The position numbers and the translations under genes were made by a program. The notes beneath the pieces were generated by a model that saw nothing but the letters and a program-made list of their open reading frames with translations, had not been told where the DNA came from and searched no databases. From CAZRHR01 sp964599915 (GTDB taxonomy: Bacteria > Bacteroidota > Bacteroidia > CAIKAF01): a DNA stretch of 64,000 nt. The DNA lies in contig CAZRHR010000005.1 of assembly GCA_964599915.1 (NCBI GenBank), forward strand, positions 1-64,000. Reading direction: 5' to 3'. Positions 14,955-23,763 of this stretch are shown one piece after another. The stretch's first letter is position 1, and each line of letters starts with the position of its first letter.

Positions 14955-17900
14955 TTATTCGATGATGATCTGACGCACAGCGCGCAGGTTTACATCGGTG
15001 AGCTCAAGGGTGTACATACCTGTAGACAAATGCGCTACTGGAATAGAAAGCACCTCTCCGGCGGTTAGGTTAGCCGCAGATAGGGTGGCAATGGTTCTTC
15101 CGGTGACATCGTACAAGGTAATAGATGCTTTGGCGGAAAGGCCTGCATCTAAACGAAGTCTTACTACTTCGGAAGCAGGGTTAGGCCAAATTTCTAATGC
15201 AATACCTTGCGCTTCTTCAATGTTTACATTGGTCGCAGAGAAAGGATTGGTTGCGGTAGCAGAAGCACCACACTCATCGGTCACGGTAAGCACAACGTTG
15301 TAATTTCCGGGCTGGCTGTACACATGGGTTACATTTGCACCGGTTCCGGTGTTGCCGTCGCCGAAATCCCAGCTGTAGTTGATGCCATTGCCTGTACCTG
15401 TTGCGCTAAAGATTCCGGTAAGGAAAGACACGCTTGAGGTGAAGCTGGCAGTAGGCGCAGGGAAGTTGGTAACCTGAATGGTATCTTCAGAAGAACCACA
15501 AGAGGAAACAACGGTGATGATGTATTGGTCTGCGGCAGTCACCGTGATGGTAGCATCGTTAGAGAAGTTGCTCCAGAAATATTGAGCACCGGATACCGCA
15601 GGGCTACCAAGGGTAACAGACTGGTTGGCGCATTTCTGAATGTCTGGACCTAAGGAATACGTACCAGCTGCAATAAACTCATCTACACCAATATCCGGCG
15701 TGGATGTGTTACGGCCATCTCCATCGAAATCTTGGGTAACACCGGCATAAGGTGCACCGGCATTGTCTAGCGCCGCTTCACAGGTATGCAAATCAGAACC
15801 ATTAAACGCCGGATCTACAGAAACTGAGTTCGCGTCTTTGTTTGTTGCGCTTTGGTAGGCGGCCAAGTTGGCGTAGTTGGTGGTTCCCCATGTCACTAAA
15901 TCTGCACCGGTGGTGTAGAGGTTATTGTGGTCAGAGGTTCCCACATTGAATGGTGATTCTACCCGGAAGGCTGCACCACCACCAAGCTGTGCCAGGTTGT
16001 TGTTCCAGCTGTTAATGCCATTGGCAATGATGTTGCTTGGGCTGTCATTGTGAATGTACAGGGCTACATCATCTGCGTCGGGGCCCATCATGGCTACAGA
16101 ATTGTGTACCACATCCAGGCCTTGACCTCCGGTAATGTCGATACCTACATTGAGCACGGTGGCATTGGTGTTACCCATATATACCGAGTTGTTGGCTACG
16201 ACAAACGGATTAGAAAGTGGTCCATTCACATTGTATGCCACGATTCCAACGCCACCAAGGTTGTCGTCGAAGGTGTTTAAGGTGATTTCACCAGAGGAGT
16301 AGACGTCTCTAACATATACTCTGAAAGGTGTGCTTCCTGTGCGTGTAGAGGAGAAGTGGTTGCCTGTAACTACAGGATTTTGTTGGCTGAACAAACCTGC
16401 ACCCAACAAGAAGTAGTTACGAATGGTGTTGTTTTCGATTCTGGTACCCGATTCTGGTTGAGAAATCGATGGGCCACCCATGGATACACTACGTGTTCCA
16501 CCAATAATTACGTTGTTACGAATAACATTGTCATTGTCTACAGCCACGGTGGAGCGGAAAGCCCAACGATTGGAGTTGTCGGAAGTGGCTAAGGTGTCAG
16601 AAATAACCACACAATGCTCTACGATATTAGAGTCTGCGCCACCGAGATAATCCACAATAACGGAAAATGCGGGGTTGTTCATGCGCATGGTCATGTAGCG
16701 AATGGTGTAGTAGTCTCCACCGGAGAAGCGCGCTACATAGTTGGTCGCCGCATTGGTGGCAGGAGACACAAGGGTTACAGAGTCTGCGTCAACTGCTTCA
16801 GATTGGAAGATGACTCTTGCACCTGCGGTAGCTGGTGTAAAGGGCAACAAATCCATTTGGGTGTTGTATGTACCAGACCTTAGATTGAAAGTGGTGGTAT
16901 TACACACCCCTCTTTGGTTAATGGCTGAAACTGCAGCAGCCAAATTGGCAAAGTTAGGTGCATTGCCTCCCACGGTGTAGGAGCCGGAAAGTCCGAGATA
17001 CAAGGTAGAAGTGAGGGTGTCGTTAAAGTTTACGATATCGGCTTGTCCGTTAGGTGAAGACGTCCAAACTTTAAGTACATCTGCATCTTGGAAGTTTCCT
17101 GTTCCAATCACCACATTGGCATTGGCACCAGAAGCGATGTTACCTGTCCAGTTGAAGGTGGTTACAGCGCCTCCATTGACTTGCCAAGAAATATCTAATG
17201 CAGTAAGTGCATTAATACCGGGATTGGTGACATTGACTTCAATGCTATTGGCCAAGCTGCATCCACCTTGGGTAGCTGGAGAAATCAATGAAGCAATGCC
17301 TGCGTCATCACTTGCTACAGGAATAATGGTGATGTTATAATCTTCTGTTTCGCCGTAACCATAGGTTCCGCAAGGGTTCACGTTCATGCTGCTCCATGTT
17401 TCGGCCAGTACCACCCGCATCCGGGTAACGCCGGGAAGCGCTGTAGAAGGAATAGTAATGGTTCCGGTATGGTTTCCTAAAGCACCGGGGCTTTGTGCGA
17501 TCAGGTCGAAACGCTCTCCGGGATCTGTTAACTGACCATTTTGGTTGAAGTCAATAAATACAGTGGCGTAGGAAGTATAGGGTCCACCGCAAGAAGAATG
17601 ATTAACCACCACGTTATAGGTGGAGTCGTTGTTGGCTACAAGTCCTGCTAAAGAAGAATAGTTTGTGTAGGTAGCACATCCTGCAGGAGAGGGATTATTG
17701 AACGTTCCGAAAGTAACGCCACCGATGTGGGTGTCTCCTGTGGATGTCGCATTGCTAGGGCAATAGCAGGTAAGGAAGCTATTTACGTTCACTTGTATAG
17801 GCTGGGTCGTATCAGACACCCCTGAACAAGTAGCAATGAGGCGGTAAAACGTAGAAGCTGTGATTTGGGTGGTCAGGGTGGGGTTGGTTTCTCCCATCAT

Positions 17901-18590
17901 GTCGGCCCAAACGGTTCCATTGGCAGACGATTGCCACTGCATGGTAAGTCCTGTTCCCGCGCTAAGACCTTGAGAAGACAAGGTGAAGTTGGTGGCGGGA
18001 CAAATGGAGGCCGGCCCCGTCAGCGTTCCTGCGCTTGGTGGTGCAGTACAGGCGTTATTGACTACGTTGATGGAATAGTCTTCCGTTTCACCAAAACTGG
18101 CAGAAGTACAGTCGCTGGCTTGGGTGGGCACGTTGGTTCCACCAAAGTCATAAATACAGCGAACCCGGAGACGATAGGTGCCGGAGGAAGCCGTAAGCGG
18201 AATGGAAATAGAGCCATTGGCTGAATAGTTGGCTCCGGACCACGTAGTGCCTAAAAATTCACCTGCATCTTGAAAGTCCTGGTCATTGTTCAAATCTACC
18301 CACAGGGCAATGTGTTGGTAGTTGTAACCGAGGCTTGTTGAATAAGCCGTTGGTGTACCTGCGGTGAGGGTAGGGGCGGGTAATGAGGTGAAGTTGTCAT
18401 AGGAACTTCCACAAGCCGAAGCATTGTTCAAAGAGCCGAGGGTGAAATTGAGGATTTCATCTCCCCAACTACAATCCGCTACAGGAACACAGTACTGCCC
18501 AAAGGCTGTACTGCCTGCGAGCAAGCTTCCTGCCAGCACGAGCCCCAAGCGTGTCCCGGTGTCCCGGGTGAAGGGTAAAAGTCTAAGCAT
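14955..18590 (-). CDS. T9SS cargo: GEVED, beta-helix and PKD domains, type A signal
   Basis: A 1211-residue secreted protein. The signal peptide (about 1-32) ends at FGQ. Two GEVED domains follow (about 75-178 and 330-425), each with DLNNDQDF or DFNQNGQL and a final GETEDYSI / GETEDYNI motif. An Ig/PKD-like region lies between them. A CARDB-like segment precedes a right-handed beta-helix region (about 560-880) with repeats such as IRNNVIIGG and IENNTIRNY. A PKD domain (about 1055-1120, SWDFGDGNTG) comes before a type A T9SS signal (IWPNPASE ... STGMYTLEL). The protein should be exported and anchored at the surface as an adhesin or glycan-binding protein; the beta-helix could be lyase-like, but no catalytic residues are evident. 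It is a single gene with its own terminator. Confidence 0.9.
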   Translation of the reverse strand: MLRLLPFTRDTGTRLGLVLAGSLLAGSTAFGQYCVPVADCSWGDEILNFTLGSLNNASACGSSYDNFTSLPAPTLTAGTPTAYSTSLGYNYQHIALWVDLNNDQDFQDAGEFLGTTWSGANYSANGSISIPLTASSGTYRLRVRCIYDFGGTNVPTQASDCTSASFGETEDYSINVVNNACTAPPSAGTLTGPASICPATNFTLSSQGLSAGTGLTMQWQSSANGTVWADMMGETNPTLTTQITASTFYRLIATCSGVSDTTQPIQVNVNSFLTCYCPSNATSTGDTHIGGVTFGTFNNPSPAGCATYTNYSSLAGLVANNDSTYNVVVNHSSCGGPYTSYATVFIDFNQNGQLTDPGERFDLIAQSPGALGNHTGTITIPSTALPGVTRMRVVLAETWSSMNVNPCGTYGYGETEDYNITIIPVASDDAGIASLISPATQGGCSLANSIEVNVTNPGINALTALDISWQVNGGAVTTFNWTGNIASGANANVVIGTGNFQDADVLKVWTSSPNGQADIVNFNDTLTSTLYLGLSGSYTVGGNAPNFANLAAAVSAINQRGVCNTTTFNLRSGTYNTQMDLLPFTPATAGARVIFQSEAVDADSVTLVSPATNAATNYVARFSGGDYYTIRYMTMRMNNPAFSVIVDYLGGADSNIVEHCVVISDTLATSDNSNRWAFRSTVAVDNDNVIRNNVIIGGTRSVSMGGPSISQPESGTRIENNTIRNYFLLGAGLFSQQNPVVTGNHFSSTRTGSTPFRVYVRDVYSSGEITLNTFDDNLGGVGIVAYNVNGPLSNPFVVANNSVYMGNTNATVLNVGIDITGGQGLDVVHNSVAMMGPDADDVALYIHNDSPSNIIANGINSWNNNLAQLGGGAAFRVESPFNVGTSDHNNLYTTGADLVTWGTTNYANLAAYQSATNKDANSVSVDPAFNGSDLHTCEAALDNAGAPYAGVTQDFDGDGRNTSTPDIGVDEFIAAGTYSLGPDIQKCANQSVTLGSPAVSGAQYFWSNFSNDATITVTAADQYIITVVSSCGSSEDTIQVTNFPAPTASFTSSVSFLTGIFSATGTGNGINYSWDFGDGNTGTGANVTHVYSQPGNYNVVLTVTDECGASATATNPFSATNVNIEEAQGIALEIWPNPASEVVRLRLDAGLSAKASITLYDVTGRTIATLSAANLTAGEVLSIPVAHLSTGMYTLELTDVNLRAVRQIIIE

Positions 18591-18671
18591 TGTCTTAAGA
18601 TTTAAGTAAGATTACCTTAAATTTAAAGACATAAAATCTAACTGCCAAAATAAATGCACGGACTTTTCTGA

Positions 18672-18719
18672 AAGCATAGAAAATCAAAAAGAAAAGTTTA
18701 TTATTTAATTTCTATGCTT
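18672..18719. repeat. 11-bp inverted repeat overlapping the repressor stop codon
   Basis: AAGCATAGAAA (18672-18682) and TTTCTATGCTT (18709-18719), with a 26-nt AT-rich loop. The right arm includes the TAG stop of the XRE/S24 gene. No T-tract follows on minus, so terminator function is uncertain. Confidence 0.45.
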
Positions 18720-19515
18720 GTCCTACTTTTTTCTTCATGTCTTCCATGTCTTGTTGTAGCTTTAATACAGCCCGCTGTATTTCATCTCCCGGAATTTGAG
18801 GCTCAGGTAAGTCCGCAGAAATAAAATGTACAAAGCTCCAGATTTCTAACAACTCTTGCAGGGCGACTTCATAGGGCGGATAAGCCGGATTGGTAGAACA
18901 CAACATAAGCGTTCCATGCGATGGTATTCTGTTTTGCACAATTTTAAAAACGGCACCTTCTTCACGGGTCACCACAATGCAAGGGGTGCCACTTTTCAGG
19001 TTTGACCAATCTTGCACATACGCGCCTGTAACCCAGGAGCCCGGTGCCACCGGTGGCATAGAATCTCCGGCAATCTGAAACGTACGATATTTTTTTTCCC
19101 GGTCTAAAAAAGGAAGGTGAAAAGCGGGCAACACCGAAATAAAGTCAGGATCCGCATAGCCTGCTGTATAGCCTGCTTTGGCTTTTATTCCGACCAATTC
19201 TATGTTCTCACGGTTATGGCTGTCCAATGTTGTGGCTAAAATGCGAAGCTTTCGGCCGGTAATGTCCACATCATATTGATGGGTCATTTCCTCCAATTTA
19301 TTCGATGTAAACCCTGAAATATCCTCTGTAAGCAACCGCTCCACGGAGATTTTGAAGAAGCGCGTAATCTTGAGCAGCGTATCTAAGCTGGGCTCGGTTG
19401 CGCCATTTTCGTAAGCACTATACGTGGTACGCTTGATCCCCAACACGGCGGCTACCTCTTCCTGAGAACGACCCCTGTGTTTGCGTAAAGTTTTTAGGTT
19501 GGTAGCAAAGTACAT
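18712..19515 (-). CDS. LexA-like repressor: XRE helix-turn-helix plus S24 peptidase
   Basis: A 267-residue regulator. I place the start at ATG 19515 (MYFATNLKTLRK), which fits XRE proteins; the longer frame adds an unlikely hydrophobic leader. The HTH (about 5-62) has RSQEEVAAVLGIKRTTYSAYENG. The C-terminal S24 domain has Ser152 in AGDSM and Lys191 in AVFKIV as the catalytic pair, and a candidate cleavage bond Ala114-Gly115 in KAKAGY. Proteins of this type are cleaved when RecA is activated. It is divergent from dinB with 76 nt between starts, so it probably represses the translesion polymerase and itself. The C-terminal ~35 residues form a charged, coiled-coil-like tail. Confidence 0.88.
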   Translation of the reverse strand: MYFATNLKTLRKHRGRSQEEVAAVLGIKRTTYSAYENGATEPSLDTLLKITRFFKISVERLLTEDISGFTSNKLEEMTHQYDVDITGRKLRILATTLDSHNRENIELVGIKAKAGYTAGYADPDFISVLPAFHLPFLDREKKYRTFQIAGDSMPPVAPGSWVTGAYVQDWSNLKSGTPCIVVTREEGAVFKIVQNRIPSHGTLMLCSTNPAYPPYEVALQELLEIWSFVHFISADLPEPQIPGDEIQRAVLKLQQDMEDMKKKVGQA

Positions 19516-19591
19516 GCGTAGTATTTTGAAGATAAAATTGGGAAAAAATTGCAACAATGCCTAATTTAATGACGCTTTTTTGACAGAAATA
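19516..19591. promoter_or_regulatory. Shared repressor/dinB control region
   Basis: 76 nt between divergent starts. ATTTT (19523-19527), a 6-nt spacer GAAGAT and AAAAT (19534-19538) form a small inverted repeat 8 nt from the repressor ATG, a plausible operator. TATCTTCA on minus (about 19527-19534) is a near match to the -7 box. The assignment rests on position and weak symmetry. Confidence 0.4.
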
Positions 19592-20749
19592 ATGGCAAAT
19601 AATCGCTTTGTGCTTCATATAGACATGGATGCCTTTTTTGTGGCAGCAGAATGTTTACGTAATACGGCCCTGCAAGGGAAGCCACTTATTATTGGTGGAA
19701 TCGGTGACCGTGGTGTGGTTTCCTCCTGTTCGTATGAAGCCCGGAGGTTCGGGATTCATTCTGCCATGCCCATGGCCTTGGCCAAACGGCTCTGCCCTCA
19801 TGCCACGGTGTTGGGTGGTGACATGGAGTATTATTCAAAACTGTCCGGACTGGTTACGGCGGTTATTCAAGATACCGCACCCTGTTTTGAAAAGGCTTCG
19901 ATTGATGAATTTTATGTGGACCTCACCGGCATGGATCGTTTTTTTGGCTGTGCGCAATGGAGCAAAGAACTACGGGAAAAAATTACCCGTGAATGTGGCT
20001 TGCCTAGTTCTTTTGGTCTTTCGGCCAATAAAACGGTGTCTAAAGTGGCCACCAATACCGCCAAACCCAACGGAATGAAGCAGATTCTCCATGGCGAAGA
20101 ACGTGGATTTTTATCTCCGCTTCCCGTGGCAGATTTGCCCATGGCCGGTCAAAAAACGGTCGCCAGATTGCGGGACATGGGGGTCGTGTACATCAATACT
20201 TTGCAGGCCATGCCGCAATCTTTAATGATTCAGGGTTTTGGATTGCCGGGAAAGATTTTATGGGAAAGGGCACAAGGTGAGGACAGTCGACCCGTGGTGC
20301 CCTACCAAGAACAAAAATCCATTGGCGTGGAAGTGACCCTTGGTCGAGATAGTACCGATGCAGCTTATTTACAGCGTCTTCTCACAGCCTTAACCGAAAA
20401 GGTAGGTTTTCGACTGCGTAAAACACGTAAACTCACAGGCTGTATCGCAGTAAAAATCAGGTATTCCGATTTTAATACCCACACCCGCCAGCTGAAAATT
20501 CCTTACACAGGAAACGACCAGACCCTGTTGCCTTACGTGCGTCAATTGTTTACCCAGTTGTACGATCGTCGACTACGCATTCGACTTGTCGGGGTCCGCT
20601 GCACCGACTTGGTACATGGCAGCCCTCAATTGTCACTTTTTGACCATGAATCCAAACGCTTACACTTAGATGCTGCCTTAGATCTTGTGCGCCGCAAGTT
20701 TGGTGAAAAGTCTGTCCAGCGTGCGCATTACCATGGTCTTAAGTTTTAA
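19592..20749 (+). CDS. dinB: DNA polymerase IV (Y family)
   Basis: A 385-residue translesion polymerase. I chose ATG 19592 over an in-frame TTG at 19580. The palm motif HIDMDAFFVAAE (about 8-19) and the catalytic SIDEFYVDLTGM segment supply the metal-binding acids. A helix-hairpin-helix thumb and a little-finger domain follow (EVTLGRDST ... ). No standard beta-clamp peptide such as QLxLF was confirmed, but QLSLFDHES near the C-terminus (about 353-361) fits a clamp-binding motif. Divergence from the LexA-like gene suggests damage-inducible expression, a pairing common in this phylum. Confidence 0.95.
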   Translation: MANNRFVLHIDMDAFFVAAECLRNTALQGKPLIIGGIGDRGVVSSCSYEARRFGIHSAMPMALAKRLCPHATVLGGDMEYYSKLSGLVTAVIQDTAPCFEKASIDEFYVDLTGMDRFFGCAQWSKELREKITRECGLPSSFGLSANKTVSKVATNTAKPNGMKQILHGEERGFLSPLPVADLPMAGQKTVARLRDMGVVYINTLQAMPQSLMIQGFGLPGKILWERAQGEDSRPVVPYQEQKSIGVEVTLGRDSTDAAYLQRLLTALTEKVGFRLRKTRKLTGCIAVKIRYSDFNTHTRQLKIPYTGNDQTLLPYVRQLFTQLYDRRLRIRLVGVRCTDLVHGSPQLSLFDHESKRLHLDAALDLVRRKFGEKSVQRAHYHGLKF

Positions 20750-20855
20750 GTGAGGTGCATGTAGCAGTTGTTCTTCTTCTTTTTTCACCCATCCATGCGT
20801 TGTTCTTTTACCTTTCTTTTGGCCCTAAACAAATAATGAGTATAAAAGACGGGGC

Positions 20856-20888
20856 TTTGATGTGACCATGAAAATGCGCGTATATTTG
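20856..20888 (+). promoter_or_regulatory. galE promoter: -33 TTTG and -7 TATATTTG
   Basis: TTTG at 20856-20859 and an exact TATATTTG box at 20881-20888 with a 21-nt spacer, close to the Bacteroidota promoter layout. The start site would fall near 20894, giving a leader of about 20 nt before galE. Confidence 0.7.
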
Positions 20889-20912
20889 GCCTAACCAACA
20901 AGCTTTAAGGTT

Positions 20913-21935
20913 ATGCGTATTTTGGTCACCGGAGGTACAGGTTATATTGGCTCCCATACCGTGGTTGCTCTTTTAGAAGCGGGTCACCACGTAATAAGCG
21001 TAGACAACCTAAGTAATTCAGAAGCTTCCGTCAATGAACGAATTACAGACATTGTAGGACATGGACCCTCGTTCTTTGAGGTGGATTTATGTGACCAAGT
21101 TCGCCTGCGCGAAGTATTTGAGAAGGTTGGTCCCATCGATGGTGTGATTCATTTTGCCGCGTTCAAAGCGGTGGGAGAATCTGTGGCGCAACCCCTTCGT
21201 TATTATCAAAACAATGTAAACGGGCTTCTGAGTTTGCTTGAATGCATGACAGAATTTGGGGTAGGACAACTTGTGTTCTCTTCCTCTTGTACAGTGTATG
21301 GCACGCCTGAACAGTTGCCTGTAACCGAACAAGCACCTTTGCGGCCTGCACAATCTCCTTACGGTGCCACCAAACAGATGGGCGAGCAAATCATTAGCGA
21401 TTGGGTACGTGCCCATCCACATGCGCGGGCCTTATTGTTGCGGTATTTTAATCCAATTGGCGCACATCCTTCCGGAAAAATTGGAGAATGGCCACGAGGC
21501 GTACCCAATAACCTGGTGCCATTTATTACCCAAACCGCCGCAGGATTAAGGGAACGACTTCAAATTTTTGGGTCGGATTATCCAACCCCGGATGGTACCT
21601 GTATTCGCGATTATATTCATGTATGTGATTTGGCGGATACGCATGTATTGGGATTGTCGCGATTGCCACATCTTTTGCCGGGTGGGCAGGTAAGGGCTTT
21701 GAATGTTGGGACCGGTTCAGGTACTTCTGTGTTGGAAGCAGTGTTGGCTTTTGAAAAAGTCAATGGCGTGCCGGTTCCCCGTGCCTTTGCTCCCAGACGC
21801 GAAGGAGATGTGGTACAAATTTGGGCCGATGCTACCACGGCCATGGAAGTCCTACAATGGACTCCGCGCTTTTCCTTGGAAGATGCCATGCGGACCGCCT
21901 GGCTTTGGGAACAAAACCTCAGAAAGCATACCTAA
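20913..21935 (+). CDS. galE: UDP-glucose 4-epimerase
   Basis: A 340-residue extended SDR that interconverts UDP-glucose and UDP-galactose with bound NAD. TGGTGYIGSH (about 7-16) is the cofactor loop, SSSCTVYG carries the catalytic Ser/Thr and YGATK (YxxxK, about 149-153) the catalytic Tyr and Lys. The FNPIGAHPSGKIGE and GTGSGTSV segments are typical of GalE rather than of other nucleotide-sugar epimerases. It is monocistronic with a good promoter. It would feed galactose into envelope glycans together with kdtA, gmhA and the mannosyltransferase in this window. Confidence 0.95.
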   Translation: MRILVTGGTGYIGSHTVVALLEAGHHVISVDNLSNSEASVNERITDIVGHGPSFFEVDLCDQVRLREVFEKVGPIDGVIHFAAFKAVGESVAQPLRYYQNNVNGLLSLLECMTEFGVGQLVFSSSCTVYGTPEQLPVTEQAPLRPAQSPYGATKQMGEQIISDWVRAHPHARALLLRYFNPIGAHPSGKIGEWPRGVPNNLVPFITQTAAGLRERLQIFGSDYPTPDGTCIRDYIHVCDLADTHVLGLSRLPHLLPGGQVRALNVGTGSGTSVLEAVLAFEKVNGVPVPRAFAPRREGDVVQIWADATTAMEVLQWTPRFSLEDAMRTAWLWEQNLRKHT

Positions 21936-22005
21936 AAACTGGTTTTCAACGTTCTCAAGTTGATAAGCTTTTGTAGCATGGTCCCGGTGAACCAAGCCAT
22001 GCCTG

Positions 22006-22013
22006 TATTTTTG
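22006..22013 (+). promoter_or_regulatory. -7 box TATTTTTG, 4 nt before envC-like ATG
   Basis: An exact TAnnTTTG box, then TCAT, then ATG 22018. This predicts a leaderless transcript. Confidence 0.6.
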
Positions 22014-22017
22014 TCAT

Positions 22018-23358
22018 ATGCGGCTCGGTCTGTCTTTCAAAATACTTTTGTGGGTATTGGTTTTCCCTTTGTTGGGGATGGCTCAGTCGCGCAGTGGTTT
22101 GGAGAAGAAAAGAAAACGCCTTCAGCAGGATATCCACTACACCAATAAGCTTTTACGCGAGAACAAGAAAAAGCAAGAAGCCTCTACGGCCCAGCTTCAA
22201 AAAATTGCGTTGAATATTCAGCGGCGCACCGAGCTAATGGGCACCTTGGAAAAGGAACTTTCCTTGATGGAAAGAGAGATTGATAGCACATTGAAAGAGA
22301 TTCAGCAGCTGGAAACAGGGCTCGAAAGGCTTAAGAAGGATTATGCCGCTTTGGTGCGGCGCACCTATATTTATGGTAAAACCCATCACCGTTGGGTTCG
22401 GATTCTTTCGTCTCAGGGTATGGGCGAGGCGCTTCGCAGGACGGCCTATTTCGAGCGGATGGAGGAAGTGCGGCGTTCGAAAGCCATTCACGTGCGTCAG
22501 ATGCGGGATACCCTTGCGCAAAGGGTGAATCAATTGGAACAAATTCGGATAGAAAAGACCGGAACTTTGGAAGAAATGTCTGCACAAGCTGCTGCGCTGG
22601 CGGCCGAAAAGACGGAGAAAGAAAGACAGGTGGTGGCTTTGCGCGCCAAAGAGGGTGAGCTTATGGCGGCTATTCGTAAAAAGCAGGCTGAATCTGAACA
22701 ACTTTCCAGAAAGATTAATGAAATTATTCAGCGTGAAATAGCCGAGGCTCGAAGAAAAGCGGAGGCAGAAGCCAAGCGAAAAGCTGAAGCGGAGGCCAAA
22801 AGGAGAGCCGAAATGGAGAGGGCACGTGCCAATTCCACATCAGGGACGGGCAATACCACGACCTCTTCCACACCATCCGGCGGATCTTCTTCCCGGCCAA
22901 CGGCGCCCCCGTCCCTCACGGAAACGCCTGAAAGTGCAGCTTTGTCCCGTGATTTTTCTTCCAACCGTGGCAAACTCCCTTGGCCGGTGGAAAAGGGAGT
23001 GATTACCGGAAAGTTTGGGAGACATCCCCATCCTGTTTTTTCTCATGTAGAAATACAGCGCGACGGCGTTGATATCAGCACGGAGCGCGGCGCCGGTGTA
23101 CGGGCAGTGTTTAGAGGAGAGGTTTCCACGGTAATTCGTATGCCGGGTTACGAACATGTGGTGATACTTCGGCATGGACAGTATATGAGTGTTTATGGAA
23201 ACTTAGCCTCAGTGAGCGTGAAAAAGGGGGATGTACTACAAACCCGACAAAAAATGGGCGTGGCGTATGAAGATGAGTCTTCCGGTCGAACCCAAGTACA
23301 TTTTCGCGTCATGGCGGGAGAAGTGGCGGAAAACCCCGAACTTTGGCTTGCCAGATAA
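22018..23358 (+). CDS. EnvC-like murein hydrolase activator with degenerate LytM domain
   Basis: A 446-residue periplasmic protein. A signal peptide (about 1-23, MRLGLSFKILLWVLVF ... AQS) is followed by two long coiled coils (about 25-120 and 160-265), the second rich in Ala/Glu/Arg/Lys, a Ser/Thr/Pro/Gly linker (about 270-305) and a C-terminal LytM/M23 domain (about 325-446). Of the usual four zinc ligands, the Asp in GVDIS and the last His in QVHFRV remain. The first His (here in QRDG), the HxH partner (now Gln) and the YxH position (YGNLA) are replaced. It is therefore probably an amidase activator in cell separation and not an enzyme. A small membrane protein gene follows after 7 nt. Confidence 0.88.
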   Translation: MRLGLSFKILLWVLVFPLLGMAQSRSGLEKKRKRLQQDIHYTNKLLRENKKKQEASTAQLQKIALNIQRRTELMGTLEKELSLMEREIDSTLKEIQQLETGLERLKKDYAALVRRTYIYGKTHHRWVRILSSQGMGEALRRTAYFERMEEVRRSKAIHVRQMRDTLAQRVNQLEQIRIEKTGTLEEMSAQAAALAAEKTEKERQVVALRAKEGELMAAIRKKQAESEQLSRKINEIIQREIAEARRKAEAEAKRKAEAEAKRRAEMERARANSTSGTGNTTTSSTPSGGSSSRPTAPPSLTETPESAALSRDFSSNRGKLPWPVEKGVITGKFGRHPHPVFSHVEIQRDGVDISTERGAGVRAVFRGEVSTVIRMPGYEHVVILRHGQYMSVYGNLASVSVKKGDVLQTRQKMGVAYEDESSGRTQVHFRVMAGEVAENPELWLAR

Positions 23359-23365
23359 GTATCTT

Positions 23366-23689
23366 ATGGACATTGAAGTTTTTGAACAACGCCTCGAGCA
23401 ATTGGATAAAGATGCTCTTGTCACTTTTGTCATTCGCAGGCAACACCAGTTTTCACCTGAGGAAAAAGAAGTGGTTCAACGCTTGGTATCGGCCAAACTG
23501 CCTCCCGATGTTTGGCAAGTTCACGTTGAGAAACTTCGAAGAGATGGTGTGGATTTAACGCCCTTACATAAGCCCAAGCTATCCACCCCAAAAACGTCCA
23601 ACACCAACAATCCCCTCATGATATGGTTGCTTATTTTTTCCTTGGTGGTGGGTTTGGGTGCGCTTGTGTATTCTTCTGTATTTCGGTGA
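23366..23689 (+). CDS. Small protein with C-terminal membrane anchor
   Basis: A 107-residue protein. I place the start at ATG 23366, 7 nt after the envC-like gene, because the longer frame would overlap it by 128 nt. The first 60 residues are a charged, helical soluble region (MDIEVFEQRLEQLDKD ...). A Pro/Thr/Ser linker (about 68-80) and a single membrane helix near the C-terminus (about 82-103, IWLLIFSLVVGLGALVY) follow, so the soluble part would face the cytoplasm. No family is recognised. Co-transcription with the envC-like gene suggests a link to cell-wall or division work. Confidence 0.7.
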   Translation: MDIEVFEQRLEQLDKDALVTFVIRRQHQFSPEEKEVVQRLVSAKLPPDVWQVHVEKLRRDGVDLTPLHKPKLSTPKTSNTNNPLMIWLLIFSLVVGLGALVYSSVFR

Positions 23690-23718
23690 TTTTTTCTCAT
23701 TCCCGATTTTTAACATAA

Positions 23719-23755
23719 AAAGAAACGCCCGTAGTAAACGGGCGTTTCTTTTTAG
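23719..23755. terminator. Strong bidirectional terminator
   Basis: A perfect 14-bp stem, AAAGAAACGCCCGT (23719-23732) and ACGGGCGTTTCTTT (23738-23751), with a 5-nt loop and T-rich flanks on both strands. It sits between convergent genes and should end both transcripts. Confidence 0.92.
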
Positions 23756-23763
23756 CTCATGAT

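Noticed and set aside
14955..18590. Several 60-119 residue frames on plus opposite the T9SS gene
   Set aside because: No domains and no starts with promoter signals; they shadow the 1211-residue coding sequence.
23231..23365. N-terminal extension of the small anchored protein
   Set aside because: It lies inside the EnvC-like gene; ATG 23366 leaves a 7-nt gap and a sensible protein.
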